This document shows positions 31,459-42,864 of a stretch of DNA of 64,000 nt, one piece after another; position 1 is the first letter of the stretch; every line of letters starts with the position of its first letter. A model generated the notes under the pieces. That model had not been told where the DNA came from, did not search any database, and saw only the letters and a program-made list of their open reading frames with translations. Position numbers and translations under genes: made by a program. Source of the stretch: Flavobacterium lacisediminis (GTDB taxonomy: Bacteria; Bacteroidota; Bacteroidia; Flavobacteriales; Flavobacteriaceae); assembly GCF_025909975.1 (NCBI RefSeq), contig NZ_JAPCIO010000006.1, positions 62,001 to 126,000 on the forward strand, in the 5' to 3' direction.

Positions 31459-32745
31459 TTATTTTAAAACCTCAAACATTGCTTTTGCCTTTAACAAACA
31501 TTCTTCATACTCCATTTCTGGAATGGCTTGAGAAGTAATAGCACTTCCGACAGAAAATGATAAATATTGATTTTGTGAATTATACAAAATACTTCGAATC
31601 ACCACATTAAAATCGAAATCTCCATTTGGAGTAAAATAGCCTATTGCTCCACTGTATAATCCGCGTTTGGTTTCTTCTAATGCTTCAATGATTTGCATAG
31701 CCGAAATCTTTGGTGCGCCAGTCATGCTTCCCATAGGAAAAGTGGTTCTCAGAATTTCAATTGGTGAAGTCGTATTCTCTACTTCGGAAACGATCGTAGA
31801 AATCATTTGGTGGACTTGCTTAAACGTATAAATCTGACACAATTCTTCCACTTGAACACTTCCTTTTGTAGCCGTGTGCGATAAATCGTTTCGGACTAAA
31901 TCGACAATCATGATGTTTTCTGAACGCTCTTTTTCGTTTTTAATTAAATCTGATTTTAATTGTTCGTCTTGTTCTAAATCGAAACTTCTTCTGGCTGTTC
32001 CTTTTATGGGTTGGGAAATGACTTTTAAACCTTCTTTTCGCAAATAACGTTCAGGTGAAGCTGAAAGTAAATATTGAAAATTATTTTTGAAATACACCGC
32101 AAATGGTGGTTCAGAAATAGTATTCAACTTTTGATAAATTTCCAAAGGTTCAATTTGAGTATTTTCGGCATAAAATTCCATACAAAAATTCGCTTCGTAA
32201 ATGTCGCCACGATGAATGTGTTCGAGCATTTTTGAAACTTTGGAAAGGTAATTTTCTTTTGTGATTCTCTGATTTATTGTAATTTCTCGCAAAGTCGCAA
32301 AGTCGCAAAGTTCTGTTGAAATAATAGTATTGAAATCAGCTTCTATTTCGTCATCGCACATTCGTAAATATTGGATTTCAACTTGATTTTCTTTGATTAA
32401 AAACAACTTTTTAGGTTGGAAGAAAAACAAGTCTGGAAATGCTAATCCATCAAAATTATTGGAATGTAAATCTTCGGTATCGTTTTTTAAATCGTAGGAT
32501 AAGTAACCAAACAACCAATCTTTCGTTTGACTTTGGTACTGATACAAATCTTGAAACGCATTTTCGTAATCTGTTTTAATTGAGGTAAAAGCATCCACCG
32601 CCAAAACCGCATCATAACTCGAATACTTTTGATGATACTGATTCGAATCTAAATAAACAACTTCTCTGTGTTGGTTGGCCCAATGCAAAAGTTGGTTTTT
32701 AAAGTCGGAAAAATGCGAAATATCTTTTGTAATTACTGTTCTCAA
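31459..32745 (-). CDS. pabB: Aminodeoxychorismate synthase component I-like (chorismate-binding)
   Basis: A chorismate-binding enzyme of 428 residues in the anthranilate/aminodeoxychorismate synthase component I family. Diagnostic parts are VISQPIKGTARR (where PabB retains the lysine K of PIKGT), NEKERSENIMIVDLVRNDL, TFPMGSMTGAPKISAMQIIEALE and GLYSGAIGYF. The PIKGT motif favours PabB (folate) over TrpE, which has PIAGT. The weak N-terminal domain is short. A tandem 8-bp repeat lies within it (see finding). It heads the operon and diverges from the DUF4349 gene. Confidence 0.9.
   Translation of the reverse strand: MRTVITKDISHFSDFKNQLLHWANQHREVVYLDSNQYHQKYSSYDAVLAVDAFTSIKTDYENAFQDLYQYQSQTKDWLFGYLSYDLKNDTEDLHSNNFDGLAFPDLFFFQPKKLFLIKENQVEIQYLRMCDDEIEADFNTIISTELCDFATLREITINQRITKENYLSKVSKMLEHIHRGDIYEANFCMEFYAENTQIEPLEIYQKLNTISEPPFAVYFKNNFQYLLSASPERYLRKEGLKVISQPIKGTARRSFDLEQDEQLKSDLIKNEKERSENIMIVDLVRNDLSHTATKGSVQVEELCQIYTFKQVHQMISTIVSEVENTTSPIEILRTTFPMGSMTGAPKISAMQIIEALEETKRGLYSGAIGYFTPNGDFDFNVVIRSILYNSQNQYLSFSVGSAITSQAIPEMEYEECLLKAKAMFEVLK
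32287..32310. repeat. 3 x 8 bp tandem repeat inside pabB
   Basis: TCGCAAAG occurs three times in a row with no mismatch. It encodes the segment LCDFATLRE of PabB. The unit length is not a multiple of three, so a one-unit change would shift the frame. Confidence 0.9.
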
Positions 32746-32928
32746 ATTGGAAAATTTACTTCGTAAAAGTACAACAAAAAAATAGTTGTTGGAAAATGGT
32801 TCAAATGTTAAAATTTGGCACGATTTTTATTCTTGCCTATACAAACTAACCAATTAAAAATTCATTTCTATTGATTCTATAACTACTCGTATTAAAAACA
32901 ATTAATCAATAACTTAAAATGAATTTTT

Positions 32929-33819
32929 ATGAACAAAAACACCAAAATCGTATTGACTTTGCTAGCACTTGGCTTAGTCTTATCTTGTAAAGAATCAGCT
33001 TCAAAAGAAAACGCCACTTACATGGAAGAAGCTGCAACCGATAGCACAAGAGTTATTTCTTCCTCAGCCGCCGTTGAAAACAAAAACAGTAATCGGAAAT
33101 TTGTGAGAACTGCCGATGTAAAATTTAAAGTCAAGAATGTCGCCAAATCGACTTATGCCATTGAAGATGCGACAACGAAATTTGGTGGATTTGTAACGTA
33201 TACCCATCTTCAAAGCAACATTCACAGCGAAGACCGAACCAAAGTGAGTCAGGATAGTACTTTAGTGAGTACAAAATATAAAGTGGATAACAACATCACG
33301 ATTCGTGTCCCGAATACGAAAATGGATACAGTGATTAAAACCATTGCGAAACAAATTCACTTTTTAGATTATCGAATCATTAAAGCAGATGATGTTTCCT
33401 TACAAATGTTATCGAATGAACTAGCGCAAAAAAGAAGTAATTCATCTGAAAAACGTTTAGCAAATGCAATTGATTCGAAAGGTAAAAAACTTAATCAAGT
33501 TGTTGATGCCGAAGCAACCTTAGATGCGAAAAAAGAGCAAAATGATGCTTCAAAATTGCAGAATTTATCACTTCAAGACCAAGTCAACTTTAGTACGTTA
33601 ACGCTAAATATTTACCAAGACGAAAGCATCAAACAAGAAATGGTGGCTAATGAAAAAAGCATCAACGCATACCGACCAAATATTGGATTTCAAATTTGGG
33701 ACAGTGTAAAAACAGGTTGGTTTATGTTGGAACATATTATTTCGTTTGTTGTAGTGCTATGGCCGTTTATGTTAATTGGGTTTTTAGGATTTTTGGGATA
33801 TAAGAAGTTTTTGAAATAA
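32929..33819 (+). CDS. DUF4349 domain lipoprotein
   Basis: A 296-residue lipoprotein (MNKNTKIVLTLLALGLVLSCKES). The DUF4349-type body, RKFVRTADVKFKVKNVAKSTYAIEDATTKFGGFV, is followed by a coiled coil (about 155-215) and a C-terminal transmembrane helix (about 262-290). Such proteins are predicted to span the cell envelope; function is unknown. The gene is monocistronic and diverges from pabB; a strong terminator follows. Confidence 0.85.
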   Translation: MNKNTKIVLTLLALGLVLSCKESASKENATYMEEAATDSTRVISSSAAVENKNSNRKFVRTADVKFKVKNVAKSTYAIEDATTKFGGFVTYTHLQSNIHSEDRTKVSQDSTLVSTKYKVDNNITIRVPNTKMDTVIKTIAKQIHFLDYRIIKADDVSLQMLSNELAQKRSNSSEKRLANAIDSKGKKLNQVVDAEATLDAKKEQNDASKLQNLSLQDQVNFSTLTLNIYQDESIKQEMVANEKSINAYRPNIGFQIWDSVKTGWFMLEHIISFVVVLWPFMLIGFLGFLGYKKFLK

Positions 33820-33831
33820 CTCAACCAAATT

Positions 33832-33869
33832 AAAAATCCCAAATTTCAATTAAGAAATTTGGGATTTTT
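33832..33869. terminator. 16-bp bidirectional terminator
   Basis: Arms 33832-33847 and 33854-33869 form a perfect 16-bp stem (core ATCCCAAATTTC) with loop AATTAA, flanked by A and T runs. It serves both DUF4349 and the convergent PEGA lipoprotein. Confidence 0.92.
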
Positions 33870-33887
33870 TTATAATTGATTTATAAA

Positions 33888-34352
33888 CTATTTCAATTCT
33901 ATATTACCTATTTTTTCCCAATTTTCATCGGCTACTAAAACAACTCCAATATAAGTGTCGTTTTTCTTATTCATTACAACACCATTTGCTAATTGAGCAT
34001 TAACTTGTTCAGGAGTTAATCTATACATTGCACCAGAACTAGCATCAATAATTAAACCTATAATACCACCAAAAACTATATTACCCCAAACCCATCCATT
34101 GGTTTTTCTAGTTAAAGTCATTTCATAAGGCTTGTATCCTTGCAATTCAATTTTAACTTTTTGATTTTTTTTAATTCTTTCTAATTTAGTTGTAACTGGA
34201 GTTACTCCCAAATTAGCACCATCAACCCATACAATTGCGCCAGCTGGAGTTGAATTAAATTCAATTTTTTGTTGACTACCTGATACAATTGATGCACAAC
34301 TTGGTAATAATAATGAAATTGCTAAGGCGGAAATAAAAAATGTTTTCTTCAT
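33888..34352 (-). CDS. PEGA domain lipoprotein
   Basis: A 154-residue lipoprotein (MKKTFFISALAISLLLPSCAS). Residues about 27-75 form a PEGA domain (FNSTPAGAIVWVDGANLGVTP, LQGYKPYEMTLTRKT), then a small glycine-rich hydrophobic segment (GNIVFGGIIGLIIDASSGAMYRLTPE), the pattern of small surface-layer-type lipoproteins. Ligand unknown. It is 23 bp downstream of lpdA on the same strand, so it may be co-transcribed. Confidence 0.78.
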   Translation of the reverse strand: MKKTFFISALAISLLLPSCASIVSGSQQKIEFNSTPAGAIVWVDGANLGVTPVTTKLERIKKNQKVKIELQGYKPYEMTLTRKTNGWVWGNIVFGGIIGLIIDASSGAMYRLTPEQVNAQLANGVVMNKKNDTYIGVVLVADENWEKIGNIELK

Positions 34353-34375
34353 AAAAAAATATAAATAATAATTAA

Positions 34376-35779
34376 TTACACGTGTAATGCTCTGTTATCT
34401 GTAGCTGCTAATGCTGCTTCTTTGATAGCTTCTGCAAATGTTGGGTGTGCGTGAGACATTCTTGAAATATCTTCTGCACTTGCTCTGAATTCCATTGCTG
34501 TAACTGCTTCTGCAATTAAATCAGCACATCTTGCTCCAATCATGTGAACTCCTAAAACTTCATCTGTTTTGGCATCGGCTAAGATTTTTACAAATCCGTC
34601 AGTGTCTCCACCAGCTCTAGCTCTTCCTAAGGCTTTGAATGGGAAACTTCCTGCTTTGTAAGCTACACCTTCCGCTTTTAATTGCTCTTCTGTTTTTCCA
34701 ACAGCCGCAACTTCTGGCCAAGTGTACACTACACCAGGAATTAAATTATAATCGATGTGAGGTTTTTGTCCCGCTAAAATTTCAGCAACCATTACACCTT
34801 CTTCTTCCGCTTTGTGCGCTAACATGGCTCCTCGAACCACATCCCCAATTGCATAAACATTTGAAGCCGAAGTTTGTAGATGATCGTTTACTTCGATTTG
34901 ACCTCTTTCTGTAACTTTTACTCCTGCTTTTTCTGCATTTAAACCATCTGTGTAAGGACGACGACCTACAGAAACTAATGAATAATCACCTTCTAATGTG
35001 ATGATTTCTCCTTTAGCATTTTCTGCTTTTACCGTTACAACATCTCCAGCTCTTTCTACCGATTGAACTTTGTGAGACGTGTAGAATTTCATTCCTTGTT
35101 TTTTCAACACTTTAGTCAATTCTTTTGATAAAGCAGCGTCCATTCCTGGAATAATTCTATCCATGAACTCTACTACAGAAACTTGTGCTCCTAAACGTAA
35201 ATATACTTGTCCTAATTCGATTCCGATAACACCACCACCAATAATTACTAGGTGTTTTGGAACTTCTTTCAGTTTCAAAGCTTCAGTAGAAGTGATGATT
35301 CTATCTTTATCTAATTTGATAAATGGTAAGCTTGAAGGTTTAGAACCTGTAGCGATAATAATATTTTTTGATTCGATGATTTCTGAAGAACCATCTTCTT
35401 TAGTCACTTTTACAGAAGTAGCGCTTTCAAACGAACCTACTCCATTAAAAACGGTGATGTTGTTTTTATCCATTAAGAATTTTACACCACCCGAAGTTTG
35501 ATCCACAACTGCTTGTTTACGAGCAATCATTTTTTCAAGATTTACTTTTACATCACCCGAAACTTCAATTCCGTGGTCAGCAAAGTGTTGTAACTCTTCA
35601 TAATGATGAGAAGATGCTAATAACGCTTTCGATGGAATACATCCCACGTTTAAACAAGTTCCTCCAAGAGTTGAATATTTTTCAATAATAGCAGTTTTAA
35701 AACCTAATTGGGCACAACGGATAGCTGAAACATATCCTCCAGGTCCAGAACCTATAATGGTTACATCAAATTGACTCAT
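34376..35779 (-). CDS. lpdA: Dihydrolipoyl dehydrogenase (E3)
   Basis: The flavoprotein E3 of 2-oxoacid dehydrogenase complexes, which reoxidises dihydrolipoyl groups with NAD+. At 467 residues it has the FAD motif IGSGPGGYVSAIRCA (9-23), the redox disulfide GGTCLNVGCIPSK (39-51), the NAD-binding GGGVIGIELGQVY and the C-terminal catalytic His-Glu in HAHPTFAEAIKEA. No E1 or E2 gene is adjacent. A -7-like CAAAAGTA complement lies about 40 bp upstream. Confidence 0.97.
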   Translation of the reverse strand: MSQFDVTIIGSGPGGYVSAIRCAQLGFKTAIIEKYSTLGGTCLNVGCIPSKALLASSHHYEELQHFADHGIEVSGDVKVNLEKMIARKQAVVDQTSGGVKFLMDKNNITVFNGVGSFESATSVKVTKEDGSSEIIESKNIIIATGSKPSSLPFIKLDKDRIITSTEALKLKEVPKHLVIIGGGVIGIELGQVYLRLGAQVSVVEFMDRIIPGMDAALSKELTKVLKKQGMKFYTSHKVQSVERAGDVVTVKAENAKGEIITLEGDYSLVSVGRRPYTDGLNAEKAGVKVTERGQIEVNDHLQTSASNVYAIGDVVRGAMLAHKAEEEGVMVAEILAGQKPHIDYNLIPGVVYTWPEVAAVGKTEEQLKAEGVAYKAGSFPFKALGRARAGGDTDGFVKILADAKTDEVLGVHMIGARCADLIAEAVTAMEFRASAEDISRMSHAHPTFAEAIKEAALAATDNRALHV

Positions 35780-35882
35780 GATTTTATATAAAGTTTGTTG
35801 TTTGACTTAAATTCGGATACAAAAGTAACGCTTTTTGAATTAATTATTTGTTACTTTTTTGGTAAATTATTATAGGTGTTTC

Positions 35883-36335
35883 TTACAAAGTAAAAGCAGT
35901 CGTATTTTTAACTTCTCCAATCATAAATGAACTATGAGTACTTCCAATATGTTTTAATCCAGTAAGTTTAGTAACCATAAATTCACGAAACTCATCCATA
36001 TCTTTAACATGTACTTTTAAAATGTAATCATAATCGCCACTAACGTGAAAACATTCTAAAACTTCATTTAATTTTACTACTTCACTTTCAAAAGTGGTAA
36101 CAAAATCTTTGGTATGTTGGATTAATTTGATGTGGCAAAATACCACGAAAGCTTTTTCTACCTTATTTCGATCTAGAATAGCAACATATTTGCTAATTAC
36201 GCCTTCACGCTCTAGTTTTTTAATTCTTTCATAAACCGCGGTTACTGAAAGATTCAGAACCATTGAAAGTTCTTTTGTAGTTTTTTTTGTGTCTTCTTGA
36301 AGTAATCCAAGAAGTTTTTTGTCGATTGCGTCCAT
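35883..36335 (-). CDS. Lrp/AsnC family transcriptional regulator
   Basis: A 150-residue feast/famine regulator. The N-terminal helix-turn-helix is DAIDKKLLGLLQEDTKKTTKELSMVLNLSVTAVYERIKKLEREGVI and the C-terminal RAM domain binds an amino acid (CFHVSGDYDYILKVHVKDMDEFREFMVTKL). It is divergently transcribed from the PLP-dependent lyase gene 182 bp away, the usual arrangement for local control of amino-acid metabolism, so methionine or homocysteine/leucine sensing is an inference. Confidence 0.93.
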   Translation of the reverse strand: MDAIDKKLLGLLQEDTKKTTKELSMVLNLSVTAVYERIKKLEREGVISKYVAILDRNKVEKAFVVFCHIKLIQHTKDFVTTFESEVVKLNEVLECFHVSGDYDYILKVHVKDMDEFREFMVTKLTGLKHIGSTHSSFMIGEVKNTTAFTL

Positions 36336-36454
36336 TGATTAGTTGTGTTGTTGTTTATTGTTATCGGCAAATGTAATGAAATCGAATAAAAAATAGAATT
36401 AAAAACTATAAATTAAAACAAAAATAGAATAAAAAACCAATTTAAATCATTACT

Positions 36455-36486
36455 ATTGAATAATAATTTACATATTTCTATTTTTG
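36455..36486 (+). promoter_or_regulatory. Probable promoter of the PLP-dependent lyase gene
   Basis: ATTG at 36455-36458, 20 bp, then TATTTTTG (36479-36486), 31 bp before the ATG. The surrounding 120 bp are very AT-rich with runs of TAAAAA, as expected for Lrp-type binding, but no defined operator can be named. Confidence 0.5.
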
Positions 36487-36516
36487 ATTTAAAATAAACA
36501 ACTAAACATTAAAAAT

Positions 36517-37719
36517 ATGGAAAATTTCAATCCAGCTGACCGTATTCAAGATTTACAATATTTTGGTGAATTTGGTGGTGTAAATCCATCAATTTCAGAC
36601 AGTTCAACTTATACTTTTCTTTCTGCAAAAACCATGTTCGATACTTTCGAAGGTAATGCAGAAGGTTGTTATTTATATTCACGTCATTCATCTCCAAGTA
36701 ATTTATACTTAGATAAAGCTTTGGCTGCTATGGAAGGAACAGAATCAGCAAATGTTTCAGCTTCTGGAATGGGTGCTATCACTCCTACTCTTTTGCAATT
36801 ATGTGGAAATGGCGATCATATCGTTTCAAGTAGAACTATTTACGGAGGAACTTATGCCTTTTTAAAGAATTTCGTTCCAAGAATGGGCATCAAAACTACA
36901 TTTGTTGATATTACCAAATTAGATGTAGTTGAAGCTGCTATTACACCAAACACAAAAGTTTTATACTGCGAAACCGTAAGTAATCCTTTATTAGAAGTTG
37001 CTGATATTGCTTCATTGGCTAAAATTGCTAAAAAGCACAACATCAAATTAGTAGTTGACAATACGTTTTCTCCTTTATCTGTAGCTCCTGCTAAATTAGG
37101 TGCTGATATCGTAATTCATTCATTAACGAAATACATCAACGGAAGTAGCGATACGGTTGGTGGTGTAACATGTGCTTCTCAGGAATTCATCAACAGTTTA
37201 AAAAATGTAAACGACGGAGCAAGTATGCTTTTAGGTCCAACAATGGATAGTTTACGTTCGGCTTCTGTGATGAAAAACATGAGAACATTACATATCAGAA
37301 TGAAACAACACAGCCACAATGCAATGTATTTGGCAAACAAATTTGAAGCTGACGGAATCAAAACTGTTTATCCAGGTTTAGCAAGTCACCCAAGCCATGA
37401 AATTTACAAAAGCATGATTAATCCAGAATATGGTTTTGGAGGAATGATGACAATCGACGTAGGAAGTTTAGACAAAGCCAATGCATTAATGGAATTAATG
37501 CAAGAAAGAAACTTAGGTTACTTAGCTGTAAGTTTAGGATTTTACAAAACGTTATTCAGTGCTCCTGGAACTTCAACATCATCAGAAATACCGTTAGAAG
37601 AACAAGCAGAAATGGGCTTAACTGATGGTCTAATTCGTTTTTCAATTGGTTTAGATAACGATATTGAAAGAACGTATCAAATGATGAGACAATGTATGGT
37701 AGAATTAGGTGTTTTATAA
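36517..37719 (+). CDS. PLP-dependent Cys/Met metabolism enzyme (methionine gamma-lyase / cystathionine gamma-synthase type)
   Basis: A 400-residue trans-sulfuration enzyme. The PLP lysine is in VIHSLTKYINGSSDTVGG (about residue 206), the phosphate-binding YSRHSSPSN is at about 55-63 and CETVSNPLLEVADI binds cofactor. The family includes methionine gamma-lyase, cystathionine gamma-lyase and O-acetylhomoserine sulfhydrylase; YLYSRHSSPS with the divergent Lrp gene fits methionine gamma-lyase, but I cannot separate these by eye. A strong terminator follows. Confidence 0.85.
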   Translation: MENFNPADRIQDLQYFGEFGGVNPSISDSSTYTFLSAKTMFDTFEGNAEGCYLYSRHSSPSNLYLDKALAAMEGTESANVSASGMGAITPTLLQLCGNGDHIVSSRTIYGGTYAFLKNFVPRMGIKTTFVDITKLDVVEAAITPNTKVLYCETVSNPLLEVADIASLAKIAKKHNIKLVVDNTFSPLSVAPAKLGADIVIHSLTKYINGSSDTVGGVTCASQEFINSLKNVNDGASMLLGPTMDSLRSASVMKNMRTLHIRMKQHSHNAMYLANKFEADGIKTVYPGLASHPSHEIYKSMINPEYGFGGMMTIDVGSLDKANALMELMQERNLGYLAVSLGFYKTLFSAPGTSTSSEIPLEEQAEMGLTDGLIRFSIGLDNDIERTYQMMRQCMVELGVL

Positions 37720-37735
37720 TTCTAATTATCAATAT

Positions 37736-37770
37736 TTTAAAAATCCAGTTGAAACATCAGCTGGATTTTT
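37736..37770 (+). terminator. Terminator after the PLP-dependent lyase
   Basis: AAAAATCCAGTTG and CAGCTGGATTTTT form a 13-bp stem (one G-T wobble) with loop AAACAT, then T-rich sequence. Confidence 0.85.
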
Positions 37771-37783
37771 ATTTTACCGAAAC

Positions 37784-37813
37784 TTTGCGATATACTTTCC
37801 TTTTTCTATATTG
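37784..37813 (+). promoter_or_regulatory. Probable nhaC promoter
   Basis: TTTG (37784-37787), 19 bp, then TATATTG, one T short of the consensus TATATTTG. It ends 20 bp before the ATG at 37833. Confidence 0.5.
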
Positions 37814-37832
37814 CAACCTCAAACAAAACTAA

Positions 37833-39302
37833 ATGGATACTAAAATTATAAAAAACAGAGAGTTAAAACTTTGGGAAGCATTAATTCCCGTTTTTGCTCT
37901 AATTGGAATGCTCGCTTACAATGTACTTTTTGCCTATAATGGACCAGATGATAATGCATTAGGTGGAAGCAATCAATTTATTTTACTATTGGGAGGTGCA
38001 ATTGCTGCTATTATGGGATATTTTACTAAGGTACCTTTTCATAAAATGTTAGATGAAGTTGCAAACAATATTAAATCTACTGCAAGCGCTATTTTAATTT
38101 TATTGATGGTGGGTGCTCTTGCTGGAACCTGGATGGTAAGTGGAATTATTCCATCTATGATTTACTATGGATTACAAATATTAAGTCCTGCTATCTTTTT
38201 ACCTGCTACATTGATTATTTGTTCGGTAATTTCTATTGCAACTGGAAGCTCATGGACAACATCAGCAACTGTAGGTATTGCTTTGATAGGAATTGGTGGA
38301 GCTCTAGGATTCGATCTAGGAATGGTTGCGGGAGCTGTAATTTCCGGAGCCTATTTTGGTGACAAATTATCACCTATGTCAGATACTACTAACCTTGCTC
38401 CTGCAATGGCCGGAACCGATTTGTTTACGCATATTAAATACATGACATTGACTACTATTCCTACTTATATTATTACTTTATTATTGTTCATTTTTTTAGG
38501 TCTTTCTGTAGATGTAACTGGAGACGCTAACACTAATGATTTATTAAATTCAATAACAACGAGTTTTAATGTGACTCCAATATTATTTTTAGTACCTATA
38601 ATCGTTATCGGATTAATTGTTAAAAAAACAGAGCCTTTAGTTGCGCTTTTAGTGGGAACTTTATTAGCTGGCGTTTTTGCCATTATTTTTCAACCAGAAA
38701 TTGTAACTCAAATCACAAACGCAGATAGCTTGACTTTCAAATCGGCATATAAAGGGGTTATGCAAGCCATTACAACTGAAGTTATAGTACCAACAGAAAA
38801 TAAAACTTTAACTGATTTGTTTACTTCTGGCGGAATGGCAAAAATGCTACCTACTATTTGGTTAATCCTATGCGCTATGGTATTTGGTGGTATTATGGAC
38901 GCTATTGGAGCCTTATCAAAAATTAGTGAATCCTTATTAAAGTTAGCACATACAACTTTTGGTTTATTCGCTTCAACTGTTGGAAGTTGTTTAGCATTAA
39001 ACATTACAGCTTCTGATCAATATTTAGCAATTGTAGTTCCTGGAAAAATGTTTGCAAAAGCTTATAAAGATAAAGGATTAGCACCTGAAAACTTAAGTAG
39101 AACACTAGAAGATACTGGAACTGTAACTTCAGTATTGGTACCTTGGAATACTTGTGGAGCATATCAAGCAGGAACTCTTGGTGTTTCAACACTTGATTAT
39201 TTACCTTATGCTTTCTTCAACATTTTGAGTCCTTTCATGACTTTAATTTTTGCTGCTTTCAATATTAAAATTAAACAATTAGTTAATACTATCAAAGAAT
39301 AG
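37833..39302 (+). CDS. Na+/H+ antiporter NhaC family
   Basis: A 489-residue inner-membrane antiporter with about 12 helices. The family signature is visible in ATGSSWTTSATVGIALIGIGG, the YFGDKLSPMSDTTNLAPAMAGTDL segment and GSCLALNITASDQYLAIVVPGKMF. It should exchange Na+ for H+ or act on amino-acid-like substrates (some family members are malate/lactate antiporters). Single gene with its own promoter and terminator. Confidence 0.9.
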   Translation: MDTKIIKNRELKLWEALIPVFALIGMLAYNVLFAYNGPDDNALGGSNQFILLLGGAIAAIMGYFTKVPFHKMLDEVANNIKSTASAILILLMVGALAGTWMVSGIIPSMIYYGLQILSPAIFLPATLIICSVISIATGSSWTTSATVGIALIGIGGALGFDLGMVAGAVISGAYFGDKLSPMSDTTNLAPAMAGTDLFTHIKYMTLTTIPTYIITLLLFIFLGLSVDVTGDANTNDLLNSITTSFNVTPILFLVPIIVIGLIVKKTEPLVALLVGTLLAGVFAIIFQPEIVTQITNADSLTFKSAYKGVMQAITTEVIVPTENKTLTDLFTSGGMAKMLPTIWLILCAMVFGGIMDAIGALSKISESLLKLAHTTFGLFASTVGSCLALNITASDQYLAIVVPGKMFAKAYKDKGLAPENLSRTLEDTGTVTSVLVPWNTCGAYQAGTLGVSTLDYLPYAFFNILSPFMTLIFAAFNIKIKQLVNTIKE

Positions 39303-39339
39303 ATTTGCTATAATTTTAATTTATACTTAAATAAAATTT

Positions 39340-39373
39340 AACCATTACTTTAACAAGGTGATGGTTTTTTTAT
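39340..39373 (+). terminator. Terminator after nhaC
   Basis: AACCATTAC (39340-39348) and GTGATGGTT (39358-39366) pair with one mismatch, followed by a run of T. Confidence 0.75.
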
Positions 39374-39401
39374 TTGTAAATTAGCAAGTGTAGAAATCTA
39401 A

Positions 39402-41627
<2,226 letters not shown>

Positions 41628-41646
41628 TTTCAATATAGAACTCACT

Positions 41647-41676
41647 AAAACCACCTAATTTCAGGTGGTTTTTTTA
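41647..41676 (+). terminator. Terminator after katG
   Basis: AAAACCACCT (41647-41656) and AGGTGGTTTT (41663-41672) with the loop AATTTC and a T7 tail. Confidence 0.92.
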
Positions 41677-41823
41677 TTTTATTACTTCAAGTTTTGATAG
41701 AAAAATCTTCCATAACTTTTATCTATTATCAAATCTAAAAATATAATAAATATTATGTTTTTTTAGTCATTCTATTTGTAATTTCGCACTCAGAAAAATA
41801 ATACTAATTTTAAATACAAAATC

Positions 41824-42459
41824 ATGGCTTTAGTTGGAAAAAAATTCCCAAACATTACAGTTGATGCAATCTCTTTTATGGGAGATAATTTAAGAATTAA
41901 CATTTTAGAAGAAGCGGTTAACAACAAGAAAAAAGTAGTTTTATTTTGGTATCCAAAAGATTTTACTTTCGTATGTCCAACAGAATTACATGCTTTTCAA
42001 GCAGCATTACAAGAATTTGAAAAAAGAAACACTACAGTAATTGGTGCTTCATGTGATACTAACGAAGTGCACTTTGCGTGGTTAAATACAGCAAAAGATA
42101 ACGGTGGAATCGAAGGTGTAACTTACCCACTTTTAGCAGATACAACTAGAAACTTAGCTGCAGCTTTAGATATTTTAGATGCAGAATGGGTATATAACGA
42201 AGATTTGAATGATGAAATTTTAGAAGGTTCAAACGTTACATTCAGAGCTACATACTTAATTGACGAAGATGGAAAAGTATTCCACGAAAGCGTTAACGAT
42301 ATGCCATTAGGTAGAAACGTAAACGAGTACTTAAGATTAATTGATGCTTACACTCACGTTCAAACTAAAGGTGAAGTTTGTCCAGCTAACTGGGAAGAAG
42401 GAAAAGAAGCAATGAGTGCTGATAGAAACAGTACTGCTGCTTATTTAGCTTCTCACTAA
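41824..42459 (+). CDS. Peroxiredoxin (2-Cys, AhpC/Prx1 type)
   Basis: A 211-residue thiol peroxidase that reduces hydrogen peroxide and organic hydroperoxides. The peroxidatic cysteine is in FTFVCPTELHAF (about residue 52) and the resolving cysteine in GEVCPANWEEG (about 184). The family's YPKDFTFVCPTE and GRNVNEYLRLIDA signatures are present. It is followed within 94 bp by thioredoxin and DUF6952 genes, a conserved trio; thioredoxin is its likely reductant. Confidence 0.95.
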   Translation: MALVGKKFPNITVDAISFMGDNLRINILEEAVNNKKKVVLFWYPKDFTFVCPTELHAFQAALQEFEKRNTTVIGASCDTNEVHFAWLNTAKDNGGIEGVTYPLLADTTRNLAAALDILDAEWVYNEDLNDEILEGSNVTFRATYLIDEDGKVFHESVNDMPLGRNVNEYLRLIDAYTHVQTKGEVCPANWEEGKEAMSADRNSTAAYLASH

Positions 42460-42471
42460 TTCAATAACAAA

Positions 42472-42522
42472 TTCAAGTTCAAGTTCAAGTTCAAATTTTC
42501 ACAAGTATTAATTTTGAACTTG
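42472..42522 (+). repeat. TTCAAG tandem repeat and hairpin between peroxiredoxin and thioredoxin genes
   Basis: TTCAAG occurs three times and then TTCAAA (42472-42495). The last part, CAAGTTCAAA (42486-42495), is perfectly complementary to TTTGAACTTG (42513-42522), forming a 10-bp stem with a 17-nt loop. There is no T-run, so it is not a classical terminator; an RNA-processing or transcript-level effect on the trx gene is possible. Confidence 0.7.
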
Positions 42523-42553
42523 TTCTTGCCCTTGTAATTGAAATTTATAAACT

Positions 42554-42862
42554 ATGTTTACAGAAATAGAACAAGATAATTTATCAGAAATTGTTGCGTC
42601 AAACGAAACAGTTGTAGTTCAATACTCAGCTACTTGGTGTGGAAATTGTCGTATCATGAAACCAAAATTCAAAATGATGGCTACTCAAAACGAGGCTATT
42701 CCTTTTGTAATGGTAGATGCAGAAAAATTTCCGGAATCAAGAAAATTAGCAAAAGTGGATAATTTACCTACGTTTGCTACTTTCAAAAATGGCGTATTAG
42801 TAAATCAAACGCAAACTAATAAAGCTGAAGTTTTAGCGGAATTAGTTGCTGAAGTAATTTAA
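42554..42862 (+). CDS. Thioredoxin family protein
   Basis: A 102-residue thioredoxin. The redox motif is ATWCGNCRIMKPKF (about 27-42), with Cys-Gly-Asn-Cys instead of the usual CGPC, and the cis-proline segment is NLPTFATFKNG. Lies between the peroxiredoxin and DUF6952 genes with the same orientation (2 bp to the next gene), which suggests it reduces the peroxiredoxin. Confidence 0.92.
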   Translation: MFTEIEQDNLSEIVASNETVVVQYSATWCGNCRIMKPKFKMMATQNEAIPFVMVDAEKFPESRKLAKVDNLPTFATFKNGVLVNQTQTNKAEVLAELVAEVI

Positions 42863-42864
42863 TT

